A stretch of DNA of 64,000 bases, taken from contig JAAOMT010000029.1 of assembly GCA_016748015.1 (NCBI GenBank), positions 174,896 to 238,895 of the forward strand, read 5' to 3'. The first letter of the stretch is position 1. Each line of letters opens with the position of its first letter. The notes under the pieces are model-generated. The model did not search any database. It was not told where the DNA came from and was given only the letters and a program-made list of their open reading frames with translations. This DNA comes from Geosiphon pyriformis. Its lineage: Eukaryota > Glomeromycota > Glomeromycetes > Archaeosporales > Geosiphonaceae. Both the position numbers and the translations under genes were made by a program. Shown in pieces: positions 35,426 to 50,084 of this stretch.

Positions 35426-37935
35426 GAATAAAATAAAAATAGTAAAATCATATGATCTTTTGACAATATTTGCCTACATTTGTAGAAGGTTAAATCAAAT
35501 TCCTGAAAAGGATGGTGCGGAATTAATAAATTTTGTTGCAACGCAATTGTTATTCTTAAATCGATCATCGGGAGCAACACATTAAAGTTGTCTTTTTTTT
35601 TTTAAAATTGGAAGGATGAGTCTGTTAATGGATTTAATTATGAGAATGATTGTTCTTAAATAATTTGAATATTATTACTAAAAAGGTACTGGGAGTCTTT
35701 TTTGCCCTGTTGCTTTCTAATTTAGGGTTAAAAATGAAAAAGACCTGGTGACTATTTACATGCATAGCCTGAAAAATCAATTTTATCCTCACCTAGAAAT
35801 AAACAACGTAACTAGTTATCTGCCGAACGATCTGATTGTTTTGAACATCATTATACATATGTGCACATGTTTCTCATAATTTTCAAATCTACGGAGTGGA
35901 ATATTTTACGGGGGAGGGTATAAAGTCCAACGAAATATTTATTTGTATATATACATCTAAGTTAATGATTTCCGTAAAATTAATTTGCCATTTCCAGATT
36001 GGATAAATAAAGATAAATTTGTAAGTTTTGCTCAATTGATAGTAAAAAAAATCAATACAAAAGTTCAAAAAACTTGCAAATTGAAAACAGCAATTAGATT
36101 TGAATTTCAAAACTCTATTTTAAAAAAAATCCCTCAGTAGCTTTACTTCTGAATCATGGATTAAAAATATTTTTAGAGCAAAAAAAAAATATTGATGTCT
36201 GGAAAAAATTTTTATTTATTACTATGTGAATTACGTTTCATTTAAAATTTTGTTTATTTGCGAATATCAAAGAAGCCATTATATTTTGCAAATCAACAAA
36301 CAGCAATTACCAAAGAATAAATTGATTACAAACGGAAAAACAAAAATCAGAAACAAAGATAACTATCAAAGCAAATATTAATTGTCAAGTGATGATTTTC
36401 ATTTCGTATTAACTTTAATACTTTCTTAAAAACAGTTAACAATCATTCCTTTCATATTAGAATTAAAATATTCAATTTTAACTAGAACACTAAATCTAAT
36501 CTTTTGAGTTTCAAAGTAAGGAAGAAACACAAACGCATGTTGCATTGAAACAATTGAGTTGCCTATGTCAATTATGGGCTTTGTTGAATATTAGTAGATC
36601 TTTTCCGACTGATTAAAACAATACCCAATTCTTTTATGTTTGTCTGTCTTAATTGTATAAGATAATATTTTCATGGAAAAATGAAGCAAAATTTCAGAAT
36701 CAAAATGCATAATTAACGATATAATTGTGTACTATTAATTAAAGAATTTAGACGACAATATTAATTGAGCAGTTGATATTAACTATAATCAGTTAAAATT
36801 TTAATTGTTGTTAATTCTTTTTTTTTGATTTTTTTAAAATATAATAATTGAAAATGAAACCGTTTATAAATGATTAGTAATAATTATTTCCAAATAATAA
36901 TAATAATAATAATGGATTAAATTAATCAATGAACATTGAAATTCCAAAAGTCATAATAATTTTTTACTCAAATTTAATAATAAACAATAATATTTATATT
37001 TTTCTTGAATATTTAATGCCTTAATAGATTTTAACACTTTGTTATTATTAGATTATATATTATCATTAATTTGACAAAAATTTAAGATTAATAATATTTT
37101 GTTATCAATATCTAAAAGCTTCCAAAATTTATTCTTGCTAAAAAAAATATTATCACACTCTTAAAATAATAAAACAGCTAAAGTTTTATTTTAAACATAA
37201 AGAACAATTTTTTTTTTAGCAAAAAATGGGCATTTTTTAATAAACAGTAATATCCAAAACAACTTTATCAAAAGTGCTTCTAATGAAAATAATCGGTAAA
37301 ATTATTCAAGAGATTTACATGCAAAAATTGTATTGAACTTGGCGTTTAGAAAATCTATTATCTTTTATTTTGTGAAGATTATTGTTTAAAAAACATTACT
37401 AAAAATTTCTTGGCTTTACTATTACCAGTTTTGAAAAATTATCTGGAAATTATTCAAGTATGTCCGTGATTAACTGTTCAAAACTTGACATTTTGAGCTT
37501 TACCTAAAATAAGGCTTCAACAATTTTTTCAAAACTTCTATTTGAACTTAATTCAAACAAGACAAAAACCCACTGGTAGAAAACTCAACTAAAGTAGGGA
37601 AATTTTATATTGTACATTTAATTTTTTTAAAATCTAAAAATACGAAAATATTTGTAATCAATTTAGTTTAGTATTTGTAAACAAATCGAATTATTACCAT
37701 ACAATACAAAAAGCTAGTCCCCGTTTTTTAAATTAAACAAATATACTTTTTTGTAAAGTAATATTTGATTTTTTTGAAACAAAAAAACATTTTTGTAGAC
37801 CTCAAAATTTAATCCTCTAATGTAAATTATATCATTCTAAATATTTAAATTATTCGATACTCTTAAAAATTTAAAGTTATTACCCAAACTTGTTATTCTT
37901 GTAATATTTTTATTTAGATAAAACTGTAAAGACAA

Positions 37936-38017
<82 letters not shown>

Positions 38018-41000
38018 ATCAAGTTTACAATCTTAATATCAAAATTTTTAATATTTAATCAAAAAAATTTATACACCAATATCAGATGTATTAAAAGTTA
38101 ATAATAAATTACATATAAAAAATATATAATACTAAATGAATATTAAAAATATTGTTTTCTTGTATAAAAAATTAATTGTTTAAACTAAAATTTTTGATAT
38201 TTAGCTAATTTAGATTTAACTTGAAACAAAAATTAAAAAAAAATTTATTTAAATTAATTTTTTAATTATGCTTAACTTAAATATCAATATTAATTTTTAA
38301 AAATTGTCATTAATTCTTTACTTATTTTTATTTAATTTTAATATGATCATTTTTTAAAATTAATCATTTTGACAAACAGTTTTAAAGAGAAAGATATAAA
38401 CAATCTTCCTTGATTTGAATTTTATTTTTTGTTTAATTTCAAACCCACTTTTTTCATTTTCAAAATGTGTAATATTGGCTGTTTAAGATTTTTTTTAATT
38501 GTAAAAATCTTTTTCTAACCAATTTTCTCATCTTGACAAAAGAAAATACGTTTATCTTTCTAGGCGATATGCAAAATTAATATAATTTTACTAATCAAAA
38601 ATTTTATAAACCAATTTTTAGTTTGGATATATTTAAAAATATTATAAATTCTTGAATCCTAGTAAGCATTAGATTATAATAGTATGCTAAAAACTTGTAA
38701 AATCTACAATCAAAAAATAGTTTGTCTAAATAATTAAATAGAAATATTCTTATTTTAATATATATATATATATATAATTCCTATATTTTGAGTTGCGATT
38801 GATCAGTTTAATACTAATCTAAAAGTTTTCAATGGTTTATTTTAAATGTCTTTTGACATAAATATTTATTCTCGTAAGATGGGTAATTTGTCACTTTATT
38901 ACTGTTTCTGGAATACTTGAAAAAGGTTACAAGAAAATAAATAAATTATAATCTGATATTTTTTCTATTCTTTTATAGATGGATTTGTCAATCAGTTTTA
39001 TCTTTCAAAAAAAGAGATAAATAAAATTAGCTTTACATATAATGTAGTTAAATATTAAAAAATTTTCATGATATTTTGTAAATTCACAATTTTCACAGAA
39101 AGATGATTAAGCAAATAAAAGATGTTTATTCTTGTCAAATCTGGCTTTTAACCTATAAATTCAATGAATAATTAAAGTTTATGATTAAGATTACAAATAA
39201 ATAAAAGTTTTTCAACAAATTTCGAGTAATTAATTGACTTTGAAATCAAAGTTCAATAATATGAAAAACATAGTTCAACTCGTTTTTTTTTTAAAAGTGA
39301 GAGTCATTTTTAAATTACATAATAAAATTTCTATTTTGAAGTAAAATCATTGTGAAAAAAATTTTCAGGAAGTAGTCTGCTATTTGTGATTTTAGGCTAA
39401 TCGTGAAATCTAAAAGTCTTTATCATATGACAAACACTTTTTTTAAAAAAAAAAAAAATTTGTTACGAAATCAAAACTTGATTTGCCTAAAAAAATAATG
39501 TTTCAATTTTTTTTGGACAGTGGAAAACGAGTTTTTTTTTGGATTTTAGTATCACTTTTACAAATTCTGATTATTATTTTTTGTAACCTGCCCTGCTTTT
39601 TTGTTCGTTTCTATGGAGCCTTTTTAATTCTAAAAGTCATACAAACAGGAATAAATACATGTGTAGTGGTATGTAACAGTAAAAAAAACTTTTTCTAATC
39701 AATCGAATCAGTAAATTTTATTTTACACTCACTCAGTTTTTAAATTATTTTTTATTTTTATTCTTTCACTCTTTGCAGCAACATCAAAAAGAATTCTCGG
39801 AGCTTTATTATGCAAGAGAAGGCACGAGATCTTTGCACATATTTTTAGAAATTCTCAGGAAATAAAAAAAAAAATAGAAAAAGGTGTGATTACACCTTGA
39901 AATAGCAAACCGATGCGCGACAATTAGCTATTACGACATTTTTTTGCTTTGAACCACCGCATAAAATAAAAAATGAGTGAAACGTGTAAATATTTAAGAT
40001 ATCAGGGGGCTTTGAGGGGTCATATTTAGTTTTGGCGGTTAATAAATCCATGAATTAAATAGGCAGAAAAAGAACTTTATAAATCTTCGGGCTAGCTAAC
40101 CCTTTAAATTGCCTTGAATAACTAGACCGAATAAATATAATAGAGGATTCCAGACTATTGATGTTTGATATAACCTGTCCAAGATCAGCAAAATGCTTCG
40201 ATTTTGTCAACAAAGAAGCAAAAATTCACATCAACAAGGACACAAAGATTTAGTAAAACATGATACAAAGTCAAAGGTCATTGTGAGATCGATCATTTTT
40301 GGTTTTAATTCAAAAAAAAAAATTCTTTTCCATGTTTAAAGTGAACTATTTGTCTGTATATCTTTTATTTTTTAAATCATGAAGGATAAAATATTATTTA
40401 TGTTCCCTCACAATTTTACTAGTTAGCTTGCAAACTTTTCAACTTCAATTTAATTTTAAATCGAAAGCATAAGATATTTTGCCCAAAAATATTATGAATG
40501 CTTTAAAAATTTCGTTTGAAGGAGACTTGAAAAAGACAACTTGAATTTGAAGGTGTAAAAAAGCTCAAAATCAAAAATACTATTAGATTTTAAAGCATAC
40601 AGTTCATTTCTTCCAATTTCTTTACCTCAATAAACCATTTTAATAGTTTAAAAAATAGTTAAACCAAATATAAAATTGAAAAGGAGTCTTACTGATAAGG
40701 AGTCACAAAATTATTGGTTACCTTTTCTCTCTCTCTCTGAAGAGCTAACTATTTTTAATCTTTTTTTGAATCCTTTTAAAAATTTTTTAAGGCTTAGCCT
40801 AGAATGAACAGTGACCTCTACATTTATATATATATATATATTTGTCGATGAATATCAAGTTGACAATGAAATTCGAAATCTTTTCCAAAATTAAACTTTC
40901 ACTGCTTAAACATTTTCGATTATTTTCGGCCTCGATGCTGAATGCTTTTGCTTTTGGAAAGCTTAAAAAGAAGAAGATGCATGATTCAAATAGATAAAAA

Positions 41001-41951
41001 TATCGTTCGAATAATAATAAACAAAGACCCTGCATTATTTGAAAAATCTAAGTTAACTTTTGCAGCTCAAACAAAAATCATTGTGTTCTGCACTCCGTTT
41101 TTGTACTGTAAATAGAAATATTGTCCTCAGACCAAATTTTTTTGTCTTAACTAAAAAAATCAATTCGTTTAATTTATTTTTTGTCATGAGAACGTACTTA
41201 CCTTTCCGCGATAAATTTCTATCTAGGTTTTCAAAGATATTTATCAATTGATACGTCTGACTATCTTAATATACCCAAAACTTTCAGAGTGAACTGATGA
41301 TAATGGTCGTACAACCGCAGCTGTGTGAGTTTGAAAAATTTAAACAAGACACTCTATTTGATAATTAAAGCTTTGATTACTCAAAAATAGTCGTTAAATT
41401 AATTTGTCGGAAATATAGTTTATTAAAATTCGCGAAGGACATTCTTTAGATAAAGCGAGAAAAATAAATGGCCATTGTTTATATTTATTATCACACTCTT
41501 CATCTAGTCAATTATTTTATCAATTGGGAAACTTTTGACGCGTAAATTTCGAGCGTAAGAGTAATTTTTTCCTATTGAAAACTTTGCAGAGTTTTCAATG
41601 TACTAATAAATTTTAGATTATGCATGTATGAAGGTATATGATTCAAAGGAAAATAAACTTTGCGTTTTCCTTAAAACTCTCAATGTGTTCAAGCTAAAAT
41701 TACAAATTGGTAAAATAAAAAAAATGGTTTCATTTAAAATTTAAACCTTATTTTTGGTAGGAAAGTTAACTGCTTATACCGGCTAATTTATTCAAGTCTG
41801 AATTTTTCTAATATATCTGAATTTATATGTACAAAAATTTAAATTATCTGGGAAAAACTATACAAATCCCAATTTTTCGTCTTTTATGAAAGAGAGAATT
41901 AAAGCATCAATATTAGCACAATCATTTAAATGTATGAAAGCATTAAACTTT
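35426..41951. other. AT-rich desert with microsatellites
   Basis: Over 6 kb with no supported gene. It contains short (AAT)n at 36897-36914, a compound (ATT)n(GTT)n at 37937-38018, a (TA)n at 38757-38776 and a second (TA)n at 40826-40841. Open frames of 60 to 80 codons here are low-complexity. Confidence 0.5.
37937..38018 (+). repeat. compound (ATT)n(GTT)n microsatellite
   Basis: About 11 ATT units switch abruptly to about 16 GTT units. The second half holds G in a very AT-rich setting and looks like a point mutation spread by slippage. Confidence 0.85.
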
Positions 41952-43851
41952 TTAGTTGTGGTAATATTCTAAATTGTAACCATTTTCATAATGTTTCACA
42001 ATCTCAAACAGATGAGTATTCTGCATTAATTCAGCAGCCTGCAATTGTTCCAATGTCATTCGTGTTTGAAAGATTCGCTGACCTGAAAATTCTAATGTAT
42101 GTTGTTCTGGATGAGGATTGAGAATAGGTTCCAATGACCCAGACCAGGAATAAATATCTGATGGAACAATCGGTGTTGAGAGCTGTCCATTATTTTCCAT
42201 TTTATTAAAAAATGTCCATGAAGGATCAATCGGATCGTTAATCAAAGCTGTTTGATAATTTCGCGTATCTGCCGAAAATGCTTCGCACATTAGTGTTTCA
42301 AAATCAAATGATTCAACGATAGTGATCAATGAAGTTTCAAGTGGCTGTGATGGTGGTTGATCTTCCTGTCTAAAATTAGAGAATTCATGAAAACCATTTG
42401 AAAGATTGAGATAACTGGCACTAGAACTTTGTTCTAAAATCTGATTCATGATAAAGTTTTGTAGCGGTGGATTTTGTGATTGTTGCATTGGAGATAAAAT
42501 AGAATTAGAGGCAATTGGAAGTGAGGGAAAATTGTTTAGCTCAATAGGGGATTGTGAAAATGAGTTGCTATCAGATAGTTTTTCTATTGGAACAGAAGAA
42601 TTCAAAAGTTGTTGATTAGGGGTTGAAGACATAGAGTTGTGAGAAAATTGAGGGAATTTCTGAAGAGAGCTAGTGGAAAATTGATTATTTGTATGCACAC
42701 TTTTCGAGAGAAAGGAAGGAGTCGAATTGGAATCTGAATTGACGATATTATTTGCCGTGATTGCGCCCGTCGTTGATAAAGCATCCTTAGAAACATTAGG
42801 AAAATCGGAAAAGGGTTCTTGTTTTGAAGACTGCCCATTACTTTCCAAAGGCTCTAAATCAAAAACGGTAAAAGCGGATTCCATTGAAGCTTGCTTACGA
42901 TGTTCGTCCAACACTTGGGATTTGCAATATTTTGGTTTCGACTTTGAATTAAGTTTGGATGGTTGAGATAAATCATTGATTTTATCATGATTGTTAGCCT
43001 TGCTTTTATTATCCTTCTTTTGTGGTTTATACTTATAAAATGGATGGGCTTTTTTGTGTTTAACAGAAGCAACATCAGCTTCTCGTTGATAATATAGTTT
43101 AACGTTTTCTGGTTCTTCTCGCCACATCTCTGCTACAGTTTTTGATGGATGACGAACGCTTTCAGTCGCTGCATTCATATTATTTGACTTGATCTGGGCT
43201 AATTCCTTCGATTTTGTTTGATGATATAGAATAAAAGCATTAGGTGGCCGTGGTACTTTGGATGCGTAAGGATGGGGCGTTGCTGTCTTGGTAACAGAAA
43301 GTTTTCTTCTTTTTGTTGTCTGCTTTTGAGTGAGAAACTGTATTATGGTGAAATCGAAAATATGGATTAATACGTTTCTGTCTCAAGTTGAAAAATTTAT
43401 CAGCAAATTTTTTGTTTAAATATACCTGATTATACGCATCTGAAGGCCAAGAAAATTGACCTTTTCCCAAATCAACCATTGACATTTTATCTTCGTGTCG
43501 AGATTTCTTTTGTTCTCTTGGCAAAGAATAAAAAGTTTGAGATTCTGGTTTAATTTTTCGAGGTAAAATTTGTGGAGATAAAACTATTGGCGTTGAGGAT
43601 TGTTTAGCTGGATATTTTAACGAAAAGGATTGATTTTGGTTATAAAATGTATTTTTATCAGAAGATGATTCTTGGATTGCAACAGAAGAAGGGTTGAAGG
43701 AAAAAGAAGAAGAATTTAGATTATCATTTGGAGTTAAAACTTCCGGTAGAATGGTATGAAATATTCCATCATTGGCGATAATGCGGCCAGATTCCCAAAG
43801 TGACGATGATGATGATGATAGATTTGTCAAGATATTTGATTGAGATTTCAT
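41952..43851 (-). CDS. HMG-box transcription factor, two exons
   Basis: Exon 1 is 43851-43426 and exon 2 is 43337-41952; the 88-base intron (GTATAT...ATACAG) keeps phase 0, giving 603 residues. Without splicing the frame stops inside the box, which is why two separate frames appear. The N-terminal 140 residues are Ser-rich and disordered. Residues about 143-168 are basic (KQTTKRRK, likely nuclear signal), then the box runs about 170-240: VPRPPNAFILYHQTKSKEL, AATESVRHPSKTVAEMWREE and VKLYYQREADVASVKHKKAH, closing PFYKYKPQKK. PRPPNAFILY and WREE plus YKYKP are typical of MATA-HMG or Ste11-like fungal regulators. The rest is Asn/Ser/Gln-rich, as in activation regions. A TATATATA repeat lies about 70 to 80 bases upstream. 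The target genes are unknown. Confidence 0.85.
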
Positions 43852-43916
43852 ACTTTTAAAAATAATTATTTTTATGTACCGAAAAACCGTTGGTCGATAA
43901 TGAAATAAAAAAGCAA

Positions 43917-43933
43917 AGATATATATATATATT
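43917..43933 (-). promoter_or_regulatory. TATA-like (TA)n before HMG-box gene
   Basis: Alternating TA run about 70 to 80 bases upstream of the ATG at 43851. It may serve as a TATA element. Confidence 0.4.
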
Positions 43934-45527
43934 AAAGATTATTATGTATCAAGTATTTTATTTCCATTTGCGGATTAAAGTCAGACTAAAAGAGGTTTTA
44001 TAAACCTGCGTTCGAATTGAAAGTATTTACAGTAAACTGCAATATCAGAAAAGAATAGTCAAAGAAATGTGGTTATCAAAGGAATTGAGTTTGAACAAAC
44101 ACACCGTAGCTCTATTTTGTAGAAAGAAAACCATATGAGAAAGGAAAAAACCGAAAAAATGAACCGTCGAACAATGTTTTTTTTGAGGGTCTATATATTA
44201 AATATAACAAGATCGTGACCAAATATAGCCAGAAATTAATTTATGCATCGATGTAGTTATTTAAATTGTGTAACAGAGAGGACTCGACCATCCATTGTTA
44301 TTGTGAAAAGGGATATTGAAGAAATATCGAGTATTCAATGATTCCCGAATATGTTTGATTATTAGAAATATGAAAATTTAACCGGCTAATTCGACAGTAG
44401 TTGACCACGTGTCATCCACAAAGGTTTGGTTGCAACAACAAAAATCTTTTTGATAAGATCAGTTTTTGTAAAAAGTGAGCGAGACAACAAAGGGTGTAGC
44501 GAACGATTCTGAAACCTGGGTTAGGTTACAAAAAATCGAAACTGTAAAAAAATTTTTGTTTCAATTTCCAAATATCGTTTTGAAATATTTACGTTTAAAA
44601 AACGTGTAAGAGATTAGCTTCATAAAGTAGAAGCAAAATAAAAATTTATCAAACCAACCTTTTCTTCCACTTACCCGTCAATTTTTGAAACACAAACTAT
44701 CCAAGTATAGATAAATTTTTCAGATCAACCAGCTTCCAGCGGCACTTTTAATTTATTAAACTAATTCTTTAATGATTTTCAAAAGACTTCTTGTTCATGA
44801 ATTATAATATAGCACGGCTGGAAGGGACACCAAAATGCTTTTTCGTAACGTGGCTTTTCCGGTGTAACGGTTCCGTAATCGTACCAACTAGCTAACCTTT
44901 AAAGCTTGCTTTTCACAGCACAACTTTGACACAATGAGAATGGAAAATATTAATATATATATATATATATATATATTAATATATTAATATTATACAATAA
45001 ATTAATTCATATTCATAGAAAGCAAGATTGATTAAAAATGAGTACCGACTATTCATATCAATTCGAGAAACAATCTAGCTGCTATAAATTTTGTATTACG
45101 TTAAAGATAAAAAGAGTTTTGATTCGTTCTTGTGAAAATTTTTGAAATATATCCATAAGAAAATTGTAGATTCCCTCCTTTTCAGAAACTTTTAGTAATT
45201 GTACAAGTTTGCTCATTATATAATAGGTTCCTTCAAATATAAGATTCTCTCACTGATTCAGAGGGTAGCATTTAATGGAAAAATTAAACCAAATACCAAT
45301 GATTTTACAGTAATAAATGAAAAAAAATGTCTTGACTTTAGAGAGATTGAGTAACTAGTTATATAAATCATTTCAAATATGAAATTCAGCTGGAAATGAC
45401 TTGAATAAAACTGGGAGTCAAAATATAAAACATAAATCCTGGCAACTTTTAGTGATTCCTGAAAAAGAGACTTGAATATAATTTAAAAATAGGTATGTAT
45501 GAATGAATTTAATCCCATCGTTTGCAA

Positions 45528-45528
<1 letters not shown>

Positions 45529-45614
<86 letters not shown>
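45529..45614 (+). repeat. (AAT)n microsatellite
   Basis: About 27 AAT units with single interruptions (TAATATAAT and ATACTAAT). Confidence 0.85.
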
Positions 45615-45616
<2 letters not shown>

Positions 45617-46823
45617 TTGTGATTGGTTTGTTAATAATAAAATTCACTTTCAAAGACTTTTTAATAATCTTTCTTCATTAATATACTCATAATAAACCTT
45701 ATCGATTAGAAGACCTAGTAATATAAAAAATATTTATAATGTTAGATTAAAATCAGGTTTATTAATAGTCTTTGTGAAACTGTTTTATTTATTTATATAA
45801 TTATTTATAGGTATATATTCAGGTCAGATTATGAAAATGATTTATAAAACTTGTATTTTTTGGGTTTTAATATTGCAATAAAAAAAAACCACTATTCTTT
45901 TTCTATATGCATCAAGGGTTGTAGCATAAAGAAAAGCCGTGGGATAAGAGTATGTCCGAGCTTAAAAATTTCAATAGGTAAAACTCCCAAGTGGTCAAAA
46001 CTTAATTAACATTAAGATATGGGAATAAAACACATTACAGCCTAATCGTAATTGAAAGATAGGCATTGGAATTAAAGTAAAAATCGAGATACAGTGTGTA
46101 ATACTAATTTTGAGGACCTTTTTAATTGTGAAATTCTTAGTGCAGTTAAATTAATTCATGCATTGGATGATTGCATTGCTTGGAAGGTCCGTACTATTAT
46201 GAGATTTGGGGAATGATTCGATCTATGCATCGGGCTAATTATCGTGAAAAAAGTAAAGGAAATCATTAATCATACCCAAAATAAAAGAAATATTTAGATC
46301 ATTTATCCCAAAAGAATTAACTGAGAAAAAATAAATCCAAGCCAGAATAATCTGAACTTTAGTTTCTTTGGAAGTCAAAATTAAAAATGAGAAAGTTTCA
46401 AGGGATTAACTTTTAATATTTGCTATAAAAAAAAAGGACAAGGTTTTTCTTTTAATCGAATTTTTAATGACCCTTTAGCATCAATCCGATTGAAGATTTA
46501 GAATCTTTAAAGTTTAGGTTAAATGTAACACAATTCATTCATTAGAAATCCGTTTTAATCACAAAATTTGATTGCATTAGCTTTTTTGAATTCAATCTTT
46601 TATGAAGATTCTTTGGTCGTTGACAACGAAGAAAATTTATACAAAAAAAAGTATATTTATCGCCATTAAAGTGACACATATTCTAGTATTGGATAATTTG
46701 TCAATTTAAGCAAGACAATTTTTGTGAAAAACAGATTGTCTTTTTTGAAATTTTTAGCAATTTAAAATTTGGATAATTAAATTGATATTTTTAAAAAATG
46801 GAACTGAATCATGTAAATATAAA

Positions 46824-46825
<2 letters not shown>

Positions 46826-46882
<57 letters not shown>

Positions 46883-46931
46883 TATAATAATAATAATAAT
46901 TATAATAATAATAATAATTATAATAATAATA
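46826..46931 (+). repeat. (AAT)n microsatellite
   Basis: About 35 units with regular ATTAT interruptions. The open frame through it (poly-Ile) is not a gene. Confidence 0.9.
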
Positions 46932-48125
46932 AAGAATTTAAGTTTGTCGCCAAAAAAACCTTCATGAGATAAATTTTCTCTTTGTAATAAAATAAATTAT
47001 TTCAAATAAGACTAAATTCCAAAGTTTATATATAAATTACAAAATTCTGAGTTTCTTGTGAAGCTAAATATATATTGCATGCATTTAAATTTAAAATTAA
47101 CTAAAAACTCAAATTTGAAGACTTTTCTTAATAAATGATTAACTCGGCTTGTTAATAATTTATCCTGATCTGATACTATTTCTGCTCTAGAGTCTCTTAA
47201 AAAAATTTTCTTAAGTTTTCAGGTGATCTTTAGTTATTTTCATTTATTTTTATTGCAAGTAAATAATTCATTTCCTGATAGATATGTAATTTTCCAAGCT
47301 TTTTAATTATATTGCTTCTTTTTTTTTAATTTGCTAAAAAGCTTGTGTGACAACAAAAGAAATTTTTTGTCATCTTGTTAATCCTTATCTAATTTCACAA
47401 ATCAAAAGAAGAAAGAGTTTATGTTTAAAAATTTTCGATTTTTGATGCGATATGATGAAGGAATTTTTTTTGTATTCAAAAATTACTTTATTTGGAAACA
47501 ATACATCCATAGCTATGGATTAAAAATTCGATTAAAGTATCAAAGATATTTCTTCATGTAAATCTATTAACCACATAAAGCTTCCTAAGTGAAAAGAAAA
47601 AAAAAGAAGAAACTCATTTGTGTAGAAATTAAAACAAAGGAACTAGCTGAAAAGTTTGGTTAAAAATTATTGTTTATTTTAAAACTATCATAACTTGTTG
47701 TACTTGGATAATATGTTGTGCAAGTAGCAACCAAAAGCAATTTTGTAACATGGAATACAAAGAAAAAAAATTTCTTTTTTGAAGTATGTAATATTTGTCA
47801 AATTAATTAATATCATTATTAATATGTTGAAAATAAAGAATATCATCCAAATTTACTGCTGGGTTTAAAAAACCAATTTATTCTTTTTTTTTGCATTTTT
47901 TCATTTGATAGCAAATTAGTGATTATAAAATTTATCAATTTTACAAAGAAAAATCAATTATTACGTGAAAAAAGAATATGAACATAAAAATTTTGTATAA
48001 TCCTTCTATAACCAAAAGATTCTTTGTTCTAACCAATAAAATTTGTGTAACTCATTGCAAACTTGTGATCTCTATTGGTTTTTGATACCTATAAATATTT
48101 ATCAAGTGAGTAAAAAGAAAGTGAG

Positions 48126-48187
48126 TTTGATTTTTAATTTGTTTGATTTTTAATTTGTTTGATTTTTAATTTGTTTGATTTTTAATT
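48126..48187 (+). repeat. 16-base tandem repeat, about four copies
   Basis: The unit TTTGATTTTTAATTTG repeats at 48126, 48142 and 48158 with a partial fourth at 48174. Confidence 0.85.
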
Positions 48188-49702
48188 AATGAAAAGACCT
48201 ATTATTAAAAATTAACTTGAAAAGAAAACAATAAAGTTTCTGTCTAAAATTAATTTTTAAATATTTTTCTAAAACATAAAGCAATGTTTTATCGATTAGT
48301 AGAAATTAAGAATCGCGTTATATGAGCTTTTACATTCTGTGATTTTTTTCTAGAAAAAAATAAAAAAAATAGTTAACAATTCTTTTCTCTCAGTTATTCT
48401 GTTTTCTGACGCTGAATTTCTTGTTTATTAATAACCCAGACTGGATTAGCACCAGGATCAAGAAAGGGAATGAAACAACCCGATTTTTTTATTAATCATT
48501 CATATTAATATTAGCTAGCATGAAACAGACAAAAAACAAAAAGTTTTTATTTTGATCTTTTTTATTTAAGAGTTAACTTTATCCAAAATAGTTTATTGAA
48601 ATTTTTCTAAAAAATGAATGATAAATATATATTTATCGTGTATAAAACTAGACTCACGATTATCCTTCTTTTTTTAAAAATTTTTAGTGAAAGTCAAGTA
48701 AAATTCCTTTTAAGGTCTTCTATGAAATCAACTAAACACTTTAACATGTTTGTTTTCACATTTTTTGACAGCCAAACAAAAAATAATTTCTTCAAAACCC
48801 TCGTTTTCTTTACCCAATGATTTTAATATTAACTTTTTCACTTTTTGTAATTCCAAAAAAATTATATTTTATATCAAGTACAAAACTAACAAGATAAATG
48901 AAATCTATTAAAGATAAAATTAGTGAGTAAACTAGATAATCTGTTCAAAGAATGTCGTCATTTTTGTTTTAAACTTCATAAAAAAATGGAAAATTCAAGT
49001 CTAGACAACCTACACGTCTTTGAGGAAAGAGTTAATTAATTGGATAACTAGATTAAAACAGAGTACAAAAAAGAAAATGATTAAAAGTCACATTCATTAA
49101 AATTTTTCATCTAAATTAAAATTAGATCTAGGCCATTCTGTGAAATAATTTTTCTTCACCAATTAGATCGTTTCGTGAGAATAAATGTTCCAGACCATGA
49201 CATCAAAAGAACCATAAGAGAGAGATCGGAAAATAAAAGTTAATTATAAAAAATGTTTTAAATCTCCATGATGAAATAGTTTATATTTTAAAATTATTTG
49301 GTATGGTAACTGTTAAAATAGATATTTTATCATAATTCTGTAAGTGAAGAGTTCAACTTTCTGTATTGTTTGATCATCATCATACCACTTTTATTAAGGA
49401 AAAAAAAAAGTGGATACAATTTGATATAATTTTTTAAACAGATCAACTCGCATCATGAATGAACAGCCAAAAATGAAAATTCGCATTGTTTGACAAACTA
49501 GTTTGAGAACAATAGTAAAAAAATTTTATATCTTTATAAAAAACATCATCTTTGCTAACTTTGGTATGGAAGAAAATTTTTGAAAAAGATCATCTTTGTG
49601 AAACAGGTTTAAAAATGGCACATAACTTTTTCGAAATGTTTCAATCACGAATTCAAAAATTTTAAGGGGGAGAACCTGAATACTGGCCTAGAATATCAAT
49701 CT

Positions 49703-49704
<2 letters not shown>

Positions 49705-49731
<27 letters not shown>
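49705..49731 (+). repeat. (GAT)n microsatellite
   Basis: Nine GAT units in a row. Confidence 0.8.
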
Positions 49732-49734
<3 letters not shown>

Positions 49735-50084
49735 ATCTATTCATAGAGATTCAAAAAAATATTAAATGATTATCACATGGGTATCCATTAATGATTTCCC
49801 CAGATTCGGCAATGATCTCACCTTCGAAACAAATATTTTAGTCTCGTTATTTACGGCCACACTCCCATTGTAATGAATATTTATTACTTGTTTGGTAATA
49901 TCAAAGTTTTCTATTTCGAAGCAATGTGTCACTTGAAGACGACGAAAATCTAAATTTCCTTCCGATTTTCCGCATCAATCAAATTGCAAATCATCAATGC
50001 CTAGTCTTTTGGTTGCTACCGAAAAAAAAAATTATTATTATTATTATTATTATTATTTATGGTAATTTCTATTCTCAAATCTAG

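Noticed and set aside
35290-35585. Frames with poly-Tyr and poly-Asn on both strands
   Set aside because: Both run through an (AAT)n array; no start context, domain or splice site.
37837-38022. Poly-Thr/Ile open frame on the minus strand
   Set aside because: Translation of the (ATT)n(GTT)n repeat.
43240-43440. C-terminal end of the unspliced HMG gene exon 1
   Set aside because: Translation past 43426 crosses a clear intron; the spliced frame restores the HMG box.
44949-44990. Long AT palindrome as a possible origin or hairpin
   Set aside because: Simple (TA)n slippage explains it; no other origin signal is visible.
46782-46967. Poly-Ile open frame
   Set aside because: It is only the translation of an (AAT)n microsatellite.
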